Below, one piece after another: positions 22,340 to 34,092 of a DNA stretch of 64,000 nt. The first letter of the stretch is position 1; each line of letters opens with the position of its first letter. Source of the DNA: Datisca glomerata (lineage: Eukaryota > Streptophyta > Magnoliopsida > Cucurbitales > Datiscaceae). The notes under the pieces are model-generated. The model worked only from the letters and a program-made list of their open reading frames with translations, was not told the origin of the DNA and searched no databases. Both the position numbers and the translations under genes were made by a program. The stretch spans positions 496,001 to 560,000 of the forward strand of contig QANY01005078.1 in assembly GCA_003255025.1 (NCBI GenBank), in the 5' to 3' direction.

Positions 22340-24489
22340 TTATTGTTATCTAGTGGAGATGTTTTTCACGTGCACGTGTTAAATAGCATTATGTTCTAAA
22401 TTCTAATATCTTGCATGTTTATATTTGTTATTTGTAAAATGATCAAGATTATTTTTAAATCAATGTAATAATTAAAGTAAAATAATATATATGTTGATTA
22501 ACATAAATATAAATTTATTGAAAAAACTCATATAAACATTAATCGAAAAGATCACTTGACTAAACTAAAATAAATAACAGTCAAGTGACTAAATGTTAAA
22601 GACTTATTAACATGATTCAACCATCTGGATTTTAATTATTGATTAAGTGATTCTTTATAAACAATATTTTTTTACACATTTTATCTTATCTTTGTGTCTC
22701 AAATCCTTTGATATAACTAAAATTAAAATCTTCATCTTTTTCCTTCAAAACACCTCGTGTAAGCTTAATATATAATTGTCAGTGGAGAAACACGTGTTGA
22801 GAAAGATAGATATTAATAAGAGGAATTATTTATTTTTAAGGTTTGTTGATAGTCATTGTAAAATAGAGACGAATAGATGAGCAACACATAAGGGTTTTGT
22901 GATAACACATACATTTGCTCATAATACACACATATAATATAATATTTTTTGGAAATAAATGATAAATTAAGTTTAATGAATCGAATTGAATTTTATGTTA
23001 AATCATTAAAATGTTTTTCAATATTCCAAATGTTAAATCATTAAAATCATATCAACATGAGATATGATCTGTTGAAATTATTTAAACTGTTCACATCTAT
23101 TTCACAAATGAAAGATTGTATATTTTTTATTAAATGGATTTAAACCATTAAAAAAAATAAACAAAGGTCCAAATTGAAGATGAGCATTTCTTATTTAAGT
23201 TTTCCATTCTCTCTCTCATTTTTTTGTTCGTTATTTGCTAGACTTTAGCCAAGATGGTCAATCCTTGTCGTTGCAAGGAACATAAAAGGAAGAAGGATAA
23301 GGTTGCTGGGATACAATATCATACAAGAAATAACAAAAGAAACGGTTGATCGGGAAGACAATAGTTGTTATTTCTATAGAGCTGAAGTGCATAGAGAAAA
23401 GCAATGCACTAACTATCACACTTAGTGTGTTAAGAAAGATATGCTTCTTAATTTAGTTTATTCTGATATTAATTTAAGTTTGGTTCTTAGACACATATGG
23501 TGGATAGATTTTGATATAACAACTTACATCAGTGTGTCTATACAGGGTTACCTAAATTGCTGAAAGCCAAATGATGCTGAAAGATACATCGACGTGAGCA
23601 ACGGTAAGACGACTGTGCTTGAAGCAATTGGAAAATTTAGATTTTTATTAAAAAATAGATTTAATTTAGATCTTGATGAAACATTTATTGTATCGTCTTT
23701 AAACAAAATTTGATTTCTATTTATATTTTGGATAAATTTGATAATGTTTGTTTTTTTGGATACAAAATATTTAGTTTATTTCATGATTCAAATTCGGTTG
23801 GTTCTGAGTTTTTATCAGATTTTGATAATCTTTATTTGCTATTTGCGTGATGCTATTATTTCTTTCATTGAACTCCTACAATTAAGTACACACGGTACAC
23901 ACGGTGCTAAAAGAAAATTAACTAGTGAAAATTTAGTTACATCATGATACAAGAGATTAGGTGATACCCATAGTTGACAAATTCATTTGGTTCCGGCCGG
24001 AATGGTCGGAACATTTCAGTTCCGGCGAGGAACCGAAATTAAATTCGGGGGTGTAATTTTCTGCCCCCAAACTTGGTATTTTTCGTACTGAACGGAACGC
24101 TCTGACCGAAATTAATGTGTTTCGCCCGGAACAGGTGAAACTGGAACAAAATGAAACTAGATCTCAAAAATCTGAAAACTAAGCAGAAAATTCGTACAGA
24201 AAGATAAAATCAAAGAAGCAAGAAGAACTGCACCAGGAGGAAAGATTAGAGCACGAAGACGGAAGCAGCAGAGAAAAGGAGAATAAATTGAGGGAGAGAG
24301 CCAGAGAGTTGTTCTTCGCAGCATAATTGAGGAAGAAGATGAAATTTTTTAGGAAAGTGGAAGCCAATTGGTAGGTTGAAGGTAGATTTTTTTGGAGAAT
24401 TGCTACGGTACATTTGATATACCGTACAACATAATTAGTTACCATTAGATCATTACTTGTGTCCTCACATGATCCAAAGGTCATTTTAC
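22340..24489. other. AT-rich intergenic stretch
   Basis: No gene recognised. Positions 23990-24150 contain GC-richer repeat-like words (TTCCGGCCGGAA, GAGGAACCG). The minus-strand frame at 24179-24484 is low complexity. Confidence 0.5.
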
Positions 24490-24577
24490 CTCATAGACAG
24501 TACATGAATAACATGATTTTATTCTTAAAATTACTCATAGACAGTACATGAATAACATGATTTTATTCTTAAAATTA
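24490..24577. repeat. Exact 44-bp tandem duplication
   Basis: The unit starting CTCATAGACAGTACATGAAT occurs at 24490 and again at 24534 with no difference by eye, so the duplication is recent. Confidence 0.9.
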
Positions 24578-24879
24578 TTGAATTAAGTATTGAGACTTTC
24601 TATTTTCTCTTATCATTTCCAACCTAATACCTCATTCTTAATATAACAATTATGAATCACACACAGGTTTTAAATTGCAGATTTGAATTGCAAAAATGGT
24701 AATTAAATATTACTTTTAAGTTATAATCTCTTGAATCAATTAGTTATATTATATATAATAAATTCTATAACATTATTTTAGATGACCGGAATTTTTTTTC
24801 AAAACGGAGCATCGAAAGACTGAAATATAAAAAACGTTCCATTTTTTTAGAAGACCAAAATGGTCACCGATACAGAATT

Positions 24880-27110
24880 GACTACTATGATCATACCTCT
24901 AGATGGAGTATAGATAAACTTGTGTTAGATGGTATTCTCCGTCCCTTAGATTTCACAGATTTTGATGTGTTGAGTTAATTGTATAAAGGGAAAACAAAAC
25001 GATAAAGGAGATTTGAAGCCAATAGGACTCAGACAAGTTGGGTTGACGTGGTTGGTTAAATCCACACACCCATAACTTAGAGGTTATGGGTTCAAGTCAT
25101 ATATTCTTTCATCCCCCTTAGAATTTGTATTGTAATTTTGACAAAAGAAAAGCCAACATGACTCAGGACGTCTTAGAACTTAGCTATTTTCTTCGGTTGC
25201 TTGGAATGACCAACAATACTTTATTACATTCATATATGATTTTTTGAGATATGACTATAAATATCTCATTCATGAAAAGTCGCAGTCATTGGGCGTGTTA
25301 AAAAATTTTAAAGCTGAAGTTGAGAACCGATTCAATAGAAGGATAAAAACGTCAGATTTGACCATGGTGGTGAGTACTATGGTAGATATGACGACTCAGG
25401 TGAACAACGTCCAATATCGTTTGCTAAATTCCTAGAGGAATACGGCATCGTCCCATGCTCCACTATGCCATGTTCGCATACTATGAAGGGTGTTGCTGAA
25501 AGACGAAACATAATGCTTAAGGACATGATATGAAGTATGATTAGTCATTTTACCTTCCCAAAATCACTCTGAGTGAAGCACTTAAGGTTGCAACATATAT
25601 CCTTAACAGAGTTTCAACTAAAGCAACTGCCAATACCCCATATGTAAAGTCCATAAAGGACAATGACGAGTGGGATCTTATCCTATGTCCAGAAGGTGCA
25701 AAAACACATTGGCTGCAAATGAATTTTTAAGATCAAGATGGATTCAAAAGGTAAAGTTGAAAGATACAATACTCATCTTGTCGCAAAAGGATTTGTACAA
25801 CATGAAGGCATTGACTATAAAAAGACATTCTCTCTGGTTTCTACGAAAGACTCTTTCAGGATTATAAGGGACTTGGTGACACATTTCAATCTTGAGCTGC
25901 AACAAATGTAAAGACGACGTTTCTCAACGGTGACATTGAAGAGATGATTTATATGGTGCAACTAGAAAATTTTTTGTCGGGAGACACAAAGAATATGGTT
26001 TGCAAATTTAAGAAATTTATCTATGGACTCAAGCAAGCATCTCAATAAATGGTATTTTAAGTATCATCCGGAGATCATCTCATTCAGTTTGAGATGAATT
26101 TGGTCGATGATTGTATATACCATAAGTTCTGTGGGTGCAAGTATATTTTTCTAGTTTTATATGTCGAAGACATCTTGCTTGCAAGCAATGATATAGGCTT
26201 ATTGGACGACACAAAAAAATTTCTACCAAAAAATACACCGAGACCGTTCTTGGGATATTCTTGGATTATCACAAAAGAACTATATCGAAAATGTTCTTAA
26301 AAGATATTGCATGCAAGATTACAAACCAAGTGATACCCCTGTGGCTGAGGGAGACAAGTTTAGTCTCAATCACTGCTCTAAGAATGATTTTGAGGAAAAG
26401 GAAATGTAAAAGATTTCCTATGACTCGGTAGTAGGGATTTTGATGTATGCTCAGGTTTGTACACGTTCAGATATTGCATAGGTGACAAGGATGTTGAGCA
26501 TATATTTAAGTAATCCATGCATAGATTATTGGAAAGTAGCTAAATTGGTCTTGCAATATATACACAGAATAAAAGAATACACGCTCACGTATGAGAGGTC
26601 AGATCAGATTGTGATCATTGGATATACTGACTCTAATTTTACTAGATGCCAAGATAGTATGAAATCTACGTCGGGCTATATCTTCTGGCTAGAGGTACAG
26701 TCTCCTGGAAGAGTGCTAAACAGTCTATAATAATCTCTTCTACCATGGCATCAGAGTTCATAGTGTGTTATAAGACGTCCAATCGCAAGATATGGTTACA
26801 AAGCTTTTTCACAGACTGCGCATAGTGGATGATATTGATATACCCCTCATGTTATATTGTGGCGATAAATTAGAAATTCTCTATTCTAATTACAACATGA
26901 GCTCGATGTAGTCAAAGTATATGGACATCAAGTTTCTGGTTGTTAAGGAAAAAGTGCATAGTAGACAATAGTCTACAAAGCACATCAGAACAAAACTCCA
27001 TAATTACAGATCCCCTTACTAAAGGATTGCCATCCAAGGTGTTTCATAAGCACACTACTCTTATGAGTATTATATCAGTTGATGATATTCGATTTTAGTG
27101 GGAGTTTGTA
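24880..27110 (+). pseudogene. Copia polyprotein fragment 1 (integrase to RNase H)
   Basis: In order: pre-integrase (DGILRPLDFTDFDV near 24935), an interrupted zinc/integrase lead (KGKTKR, RRFEANRTQ), integrase core (EKSQSLGVLKNFKAEVENRF; GGEYYGRYDDSGEQRP), the ERRN motif (KGVAERRNIMLKDMI), reverse transcriptase (TTFLNGDIEEMIY near 25920), then RNase H (GYTDSNFTRCQDSMKSTSGY near 26620). The reverse-transcriptase box reads YVED instead of YVDD (about 26160). A purine tract TTTTAGTGGGAGTTTG at about 27090-27107 marks the start of the lost or decayed 3' LTR. Multiple stops and frameshifts. No 5' LTR or gag found. Confidence 0.85.
25033..25159 (+). mobile_element. SINE-like insertion in copia fragment 1
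   Basis: 127 bp flanked by the exact 7-bp direct repeat GACTCAG (25026-25032 and 25160-25166). Removing it with one repeat restores the copia reading RRFEANRTQ-DVLEL. The insert contains GGGTTCAAGTC at about 25090, close to the RNA polymerase III B-box consensus, preceded 50 bp earlier by TGGTTGGTTAAATCC, which could serve as an A box. Size, tRNA-like head and the duplication fit a short SINE. Confidence 0.65.
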
Positions 27111-27349
27111 TTTTTAGATGCTCTTTTGATATAGACATTCTTCAATTTTTTGAGTTATGGATATTTTGAGGTTATTTTTTTATAGAAATAAAATTTTGGT
27201 TTATTCACATTCTAACTTCTGGTATGGCTTGATCTCACTAAGATTTTCGGTGGAACACTTAGAAATAGGCATGTTAAGATCACATTAAACAAAATTTTCA
27301 TGCTACACATACACATCATAATTCATGTCTTTCAGTTGTATTAACATAG

Positions 27350-27453
27350 TGTTGGATCTAGTTTTAAATTTTGTGGAAAAATAATTGAACCATGGCAAAT
27401 TCATGAGCGGAATATAAATTTTTTTATGCAAACATTTAAAACAAGATCCAACA
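27350..27453. mobile_element. 104-bp element with 9-bp perfect terminal inverted repeats
   Basis: Starts TGTTGGATC and ends GATCCAACA. No clear target duplication (flanks ACATAG and AACATT). It could be a tiny solo LTR or MITE-like remnant at the left edge of copia fragment 2. Confidence 0.35.
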
Positions 27454-27459
27454 AACATT

Positions 27460-30198
27460 CACGGGGAATGGAGTACTAGTATCGACAGTATCAGTTGGAA
27501 CTATTAAATTATTTTTTGAGAACAATGATTTGGTTTTGCATAATGTTTATTATATCACTATTTTTGGGAAATATCTCATTTCAGTAGCTAGTTTAATTGA
27601 GTAATGCTCTTCTTTAAATTTTATTAATAATGATATTGGCATTTTGGAAAATGATTACTACTGCACGCATGATAAACAACATTTTCTATGTAAAACATGA
27701 CACTGAGATAAATATTAATTTAAAAAGGGATAGTAAAATGTTGAGGTCCGAGTCAATCGATCTAACCTACTTGTAGCACTTGCGCCTTGGTCACATTAGC
27801 CTAAACAGGATTAAAAGAATTTCAAAGGATGGTCCATTGCAATCTTTAAGAGTGAGATCACTACCAACATGCGAATCCCGCATAGAAGGTAAAATGACCA
27901 AGAGACCAATTTCAGTGAAGGGTGAAAGAGCCACTCAATGCCTCAAACTCGTACATAGTGATGCATGCAGGCCATTGAATATCCAAGCAAGAGGAAGTTA
28001 TGAGTCTTTTGCAACCTTTATAGATGACTATTCAAGTTTTGGATATGTTTATCTAATGCGCCTAAAGTCTGAAACTTTTGAAAAGTTCAAAGAGCACAGG
28101 GCTATGGTTGAGAAGATATTAGAGAAACACATCAAAACACTACGATCTGATCGTGGTAGAGAGTACTTGCTAGAAGAGTTTGAAGATTATTTTAAGGAAG
28201 AATGCATTCTTTCTCACCTTACAACACTTGACACTCCAGAACAGAATGGTGTGTCAGAGAGAAGAAATCGAACTCCATTGGATATAGTTAGATCCATGAT
28301 GAGTTACTCATCCCTCCCAGATTTATTTTGGGGATATGCCTTGGAAGCGACATATATTCTGAACCAAGTTTCGTCAAAGATGATGCCTAGTACACCACAT
28401 GAAAGATAGAGTGGAAGAAAATCGTTCATAAGCGACCTTAGAATATGGGGATGCCCAGCACATGCACTGAGACTGAAGACGAGCAAGTTGGCCAGTCGAT
28501 TAGAATTATGCCTGTTTGTAGGATATCCCAAGGGAACGAAGGATTACGTCTTTTATAGTCCGACCAACAAGAAAACATTTATGAGCACGAATGCGTGATT
28601 TCTTGAAGAGGACTGTAGAAGAAGTATGAACCGTGAAGCACAGTTGTGCTAAAGGAATTATTGAGTGGGAGAACACCAACTCCTGAATCAAGACATGTTC
28701 TCAAATCAATAATGGAAGAGCCACAGTAGGAGCCGGAGCCTACGGAGCCTCGACGTAGTGGGTGAGTTGTGAGACAATCTGACATGTACATGTCTTATGA
28801 AGATGTCTTGACAACAGTCTTAGATAAGGATCATGGTGAACCTGTTTCCTACTCGCAGGTCATGGCTGGTCCTGAAGCAAACCTATAGCAAGACGCTATG
28901 AACATCGAGATACAATTGATGTACTCGAATGGAGTTTAGAACCTTGTAGACCCTCCTAAAGGGGTAAAACCCGTAGGGTGTAAATGGATTTATGAGAACA
29001 AGAGAGGTCCAGATGGAAATGTGGAGACATTCAAAGCTAGGCTTGTAGCCAAGGGCTACACCCAAAAGAAGGTATAAACTGTGAGGATAGCTTCTCACCG
29101 GTGACCATGCTTAAATCTATTTGAATCCTCATGTCCATTGCTATTGCCCTCAATTATGAAATCTGGCAGATGGAAGTCAAGACTGTTTTTCTGAACGACA
29201 ATCTTGAAGAGTGCATTTATATAGCTCAACCAGACATGTTCATTAAGTAAGGTCAAGAGGGCAAGGTTTGCAAACCGATGTAATCTGTTTATGGAGTTAA
29301 GCAAGCTTCCCATTCGTAGAATACCAGATTTGATGAAACTATCAAGAACTTCAATTTTGAGCAGTTATAGGATTATCCCTGTGTGTATAAGTTAATACAC
29401 GAATGGAATGTGGTTTTTCTAATCTTGTACATGGATGGTATTCTACTCATTGAGAATGATGTAAAAAATTATCTGATGTCAAAATCTGGCTTTCAAAGCA
29501 ATTTGATATGAAGGATCTTGAAGAAGTTACTTTTGTCCTAGGTATTCAGATCTTTCAGGAGAGTTGACACTCTCCTAAGCATCTTATATTGATAAGGTAA
29601 TGGATTGCTTCTGTATGTAAGACTCTAAGAAGGGATATCTTCCCTTTAGACATGGAGTCAGCCTCTCCAAGGAGTAGTCTTACATGACACCTCAAGAAAA
29701 TGAAGACATAAGAAATATTCCCTATGGCCATAGGAAATCTCATGTATGCAATGATTTGCACTAGACCAAATATTTGCTACGCCGTGGGCGTGGTAAGTCG
29801 TTTCCAATCTAATCTTGGACTCGAGCATTGGATTGCTGTCAAGTACATCCTCAAGTATCTTAGGAGAACGACTAACTACATGCTTATGTATTCGGGTATT
29901 GACCTGAATATGACGGGTTATACCGACTCCTATTTCTAAGCAAACAAGAATTTCAGGAAGTCCACTTCAAGATCAATGTTCATCCTGAATGGCGAAGCAA
30001 TGGTATGGAGAAGTATCAAGCAATCTTACATCACTGATTCTACCATGGAAGCTGAGTATGTGGTAGCTTGTGAAGTTACAAATGAGGGTGTCTGGCTTAG
30101 AAAGTTCCTAAAGACTCTGAAAGTCGTTCCCGAAGCTGACAAACCCATGACACTTTATTGACACAACAGTGAGGCTGTAGTAAACTCGAAGGAACCAT
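27460..30198 (+). pseudogene. Copia polyprotein fragment 2 (pre-integrase to RNase H)
   Basis: The best-kept part is an open frame 27780-28409: RLGHISLNRI (pre-integrase), LKLVHSDACRPL (first integrase Asp), LRSDRGREYL (second Asp), then PEQNGVSERRNR (Glu). Next come RIWGCPAHALRLK and a linker. The reverse transcriptase (28900-29560) is badly frameshifted and its YVDD box reads YMDG (near 29430). RNase H is readable at 29724-30161 (GYTDSYF; TMEAEYVVACEV). It ends abruptly near 30198, where the frame switches to a different copia element. No LTRs seen. Confidence 0.85.
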
Positions 30199-33000
30199 TT
30201 TATTATTTTATAGTGCTAATAGATGCATCTATATGTTAGCCACATGTAAGTCTTCTCTCCACTCGTAATGCAGCTTCTGCTAGATTATTGGGTCAAATAC
30301 TTTGATTATGAGCACAATTTCATGATTATACAATTAGGATGATTTATCTTGATAATGCTGGTGAATTTACATAAAAAACATTTGATGATTATTGCATGTC
30401 AACTGGAATTGATGTTGAACACCCTGTTGCCCATACTCATACTCAAAATGATTTAGCAAAATCATTGATTAAACGATTACAATTAATTGCTAGAGCATTT
30501 CTAATAAGGTCAACATTACCTATTTCTGTTTGGGGACATTCTATATTACATGTTGCATCATTGGTATATATAAGGCCCACTTCTTACAAGATGCAATAGC
30601 CGTTACAACTTGTCTGAGGACAAAAACTAAATATTTCCCATCTAAGAACTTTTGGTTGTGTTGTATATGTTCCGATTTTCTCACTCCAACACACAAAATG
30701 GGTCCTCAGAGACGGCTTGAGATTTATATTAGCTTTGAATCTCCCTCGATAATTAAATATTTAAAACCCTTGACGGGTGATATGTTTACAATAAGATTTA
30801 CATATTGTCATTTTGATTGAACAATGTATCCATAATTAGGGGGAGAAAAGTTCACAACTAGAAAATAAATTTGAAATGTCTTAGAATGCTTTATCATTGT
30901 CTCATCTAGATCCTCGTATAAATCAATGTGAACTTGAAGTTCAAAAGTAATTTATTTGCAAATTACCACAAATAAATTATCTGATGTATTTGTTGATACA
31001 AAGAAAGTGATTAAATCATACATACCAGCTGCAAATGCTCCAGCACCGATTGACGTCCCATCAGGACAAATCGTTAGTAAAGTACGCCTGAAGTGTGGTA
31101 GACCTGTTGGATCCAAAGACAAAATACCCTAGAAGAAAAATGATAAATAAATTATGAATGAGGTCAAAGCTCTTGAAAATTCCACTCCAAATAAAATAAA
31201 CGATATGTCTGAACAATTGGAGGACATATAATTTGTTTCCCCCAAAGAGGAAGTACACGATAGTAAATAGATTTCTATAAATTTTACCAGTACTGAAAAA
31301 TATTTAGATCACAATGAAATCATTGACGATGTATTTATATACAATGAGGCACTTGATATTATAAAGGATCTTGAAGATCTTGAACCACAATCTGTCAAAA
31401 AATGTTGGCACAAAAAAGATTGGCCAGAGTGGAAAGAAGCAATACAAGCAGAGCTCAATTCACTTTCAAAAAGAGAAGTATTCGGACCTGTAGTCTAAAC
31501 ACTCAAAGGTGTAAAACCATTTGGATACAAGTGTGTATTTGTTCTAAAGCATAACGAGATTAATGAAATTGTTAGATACAAAGCACGTCTCGTAGCATAA
31601 GGTTTCTCACAGTGACCTGATCTTGATTAATGATGAGACATACTCCCTTGTAATGGATGCAATTACCTTCCAATTTTTAATTGTTCCAGCAGTTACAGAA
31701 GAACTTATATGCATCTTGTGGTAACAACATACTTGTATGGCTCATTTGACAGTGAAATATATATATATGAAAATCCCAGAAGGATATAAAATGCTTGAAG
31801 GATATAATTCAAAATCCTGTAACATATGTTCAATTAAATAACAATGGTCTTTTATATGGTTTGAAACAGTCTAGGCGCATGTGGTATATCGCCTTAGTAA
31901 TACATTTTGAAAGAAGGGTATGTGAACAATTTAATTTCTCCATGTTTTTTCCATAAGAGATCAAAATCAGGATTCGCCATAATTGTTGTGTATGTAGATG
32001 CTTTAAATCTTATTTGAACCCTTACAGATAGATAAGGCCATAACCTATCTGAAAACTAAATTTAAAATGAAAAATCTTGGAAACAAAATTCTGTCTAGGC
32101 CTACAAATAGAACATTTATCAGGATGGAATATAACATCAAACCGCTTCCATAGAAAAAATCCTGAAGTGCTTTTATGTGGATAAAGTTCATCAAATTGAG
32201 TTCTCCAATGGTTGTGAGATTATTTGATATTAAAATGGACAATTTTCATCCTCAAGAAGATAATGGGAGTCCTTGGTCCTAAAGTACCATATCATAGTAT
32301 TGGTGCTCTCATGTATCTTGCAAATTGCACATATCCCGATATAGCGTTTGCGCTTAATCTACTGGCGAGATATAGTTCTTCACCAACTTGAAAACAATGG
32401 ATTGGAGTTAAACACATATTTCTTATTTGCGTTGAACAATATACATGGGTCTATATTATTCGAGGACGTCAAAATCTTACTAATTGGATATGCAGATGTT
32501 GCCTTTCTGACCCTCATACGGGTCGATCACAAACTGATTACAAGTTTATTTACGATGATACAACTATATGTTGACGATCTGTGAAGAAAACTATAGTGGC
32601 TACTTCTTCAAATCATTATGAAATACTCACGATCCATGAAGCAAGTAGAGAGTGCATATAGTTAAGGTTAGTGATCTAATATATCAGAGAAACATGTGGA
32701 TTATCCTTAATCAAAGATATCCCCATGCCTTTATACGAAGATAATGCGGCCTATATCGTCCCACTTAAAGGAGGTTATATAAAATGAGATCGAACAAAAC
32801 ACATCTCGCCAAAATTTCTTTTTCACGCACGAACTCTTGAAGAATGGATATATAGATGTGAATCAAATTTAATCAAGTGATAATCTAGCTACTTATTCCC
32901 TAAAGCACTTCCTACCATAATATTCAAGAAGCCCGTTTTTACAAGATTGGAATGCGCCATCTGCAAGACATTTCATGAAGGTGGTTATATTAACATCAGG
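30199..33000 (+). pseudogene. Copia polyprotein fragment 3 (integrase to RNase H)
   Basis: A different copia lineage begins mid-integrase (VLIDASI near 30215, then IYLDNAGEFT and DVEHPVAHTHTQNDLAKSL). It continues with GCVVYVP, the long linker, KKIGQSGKKQYKQ and GPVV, reverse transcriptase (about 31430-32080), and RNase H (DIAFALNLLARYSSSPT near 32340). The tail KTHLAKISF and RTNS is near 32800. The reverse-transcriptase box reads YVDA (near 31990). Dense stops throughout. It has lost everything upstream of the integrase at the join with fragment 2. Confidence 0.85.
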
Positions 33001-33250
33001 GTGAGTATAAAAGGAGAGTCCCTTATGAATATATTGTACTCTTTTTCATTCGTGAAGGTTTTTCCCATTGAATTTTCCTAGCAAGGTTTTAATGAGACAG
33101 ATAAAGTTTTATAAGTATAAGAATTTTGTACTCTTTTTCCTTCACTAGGATATTTTCCGAAGGTTTTTTCCTAGTAAGGTTTTAATGAGGTATATTCTTT
33201 GTAAGGTGGACATCTAAGAGGGAATGCTATTAATACAAGTTAGACACCAT
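33001..33250 (+). repeat. Probable 3' LTR remnant of copia fragment 3
   Basis: Follows a purine tract (ATCAGGGTGAGTA). It contains two related blocks (TGTACTCTTTTTC...CAAGGTTTTAATGAG at about 33046-33095 and 33129-33190). Confidence 0.5.
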
Positions 33251-33434
33251 TCTTTACTATCAACTTTTCTAACTCTTCCCGCTCTTAACTATTTTATTCT
33301 TAACTCTTCCATTTACATTAGAAGTAAAATTTCTAAATAAATATTGTAAGTTTCATTCTTATATGTTTCTCTTATGTTTATTGTAAAAGGAAGAGATTGC
33401 ACATGAATAAAATCAAGATAAACAATTGGTTCTC

Positions 33435-33436
<2 letters not shown>

Positions 33437-33484
<48 letters not shown>

Positions 33485-33491
33485 TTCTTCT

Positions 33492-33526
<35 letters not shown>

Positions 33527-33535
33527 TTCTTCATT
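33437..33535. repeat. Compound (ATC)n-(TTC)n microsatellite
   Basis: About 15 ATC/CAT units followed by about 17 TTC units with one CCT interruption. Confidence 0.95.
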
Positions 33536-33917
33536 CTTAAACTAATTTATTTCGCGCATTCTTGATACATACTATATTTTATAACAGAGCAAAAGTACTT
33601 ATGTTTCTTTTTTTGTCTTTTAATGCAAAAATATCCGGTCGTCTAAATCCCTCATCCATGCAGCTCGGTCCTGCATCTAGTGTATTTCCCAAAAGAATTA
33701 TATCTTCTAAAGGACTATATTACAACATTTTGTTTTCCAATCACCACCATGTGGAAAATCACAATGAGATATATAAAGGAGATTCTGTGAGTACTGATGC
33801 CCTTTTAGTAAAGCTCAAATTTCTATGAGAAATATTGCTAAATAGTAAGTAAAATGGATAAGGTCCACTCATCATAATCAATAAAGGGAATGATGTAAAA
33901 TCAGTTCATGGTAGTTG
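33536..33917. other. Unassigned flank of copia A
   Basis: An 88-codon open frame (33562-33828) has no motif I recognise. This is the left host flank of the nested copia insertion. Confidence 0.4.
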
Positions 33918-33922
33918 CATCT

Positions 33923-34092
33923 TATTGAAGTGGACATGAAGTAAATGGAAGAAGAATCTTTGTTAAACTCCTTGATAAAACTGTACAAAGATATATATAG
34001 TAAAACAGATAAAAACAGCTTCTAACTAACTCTAACTAACTAGAGCACTAATAAATTAATTACACATGGCATGTTAAATATACACTCTAATA
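33923..34092 (-). repeat. Copia A 3' LTR
   Basis: 170 bp; plus-strand start TATTGAAGTGG, end CTCTAATA. The purine tract on its inner side reads CTCCCCCTC on the plus strand. Confidence 0.88.

Noticed and set aside
33313..33534. Poly-Lys/poly-Met minus-strand frame
   Set aside because: Translation of the (ATC)n-(TTC)n microsatellite.
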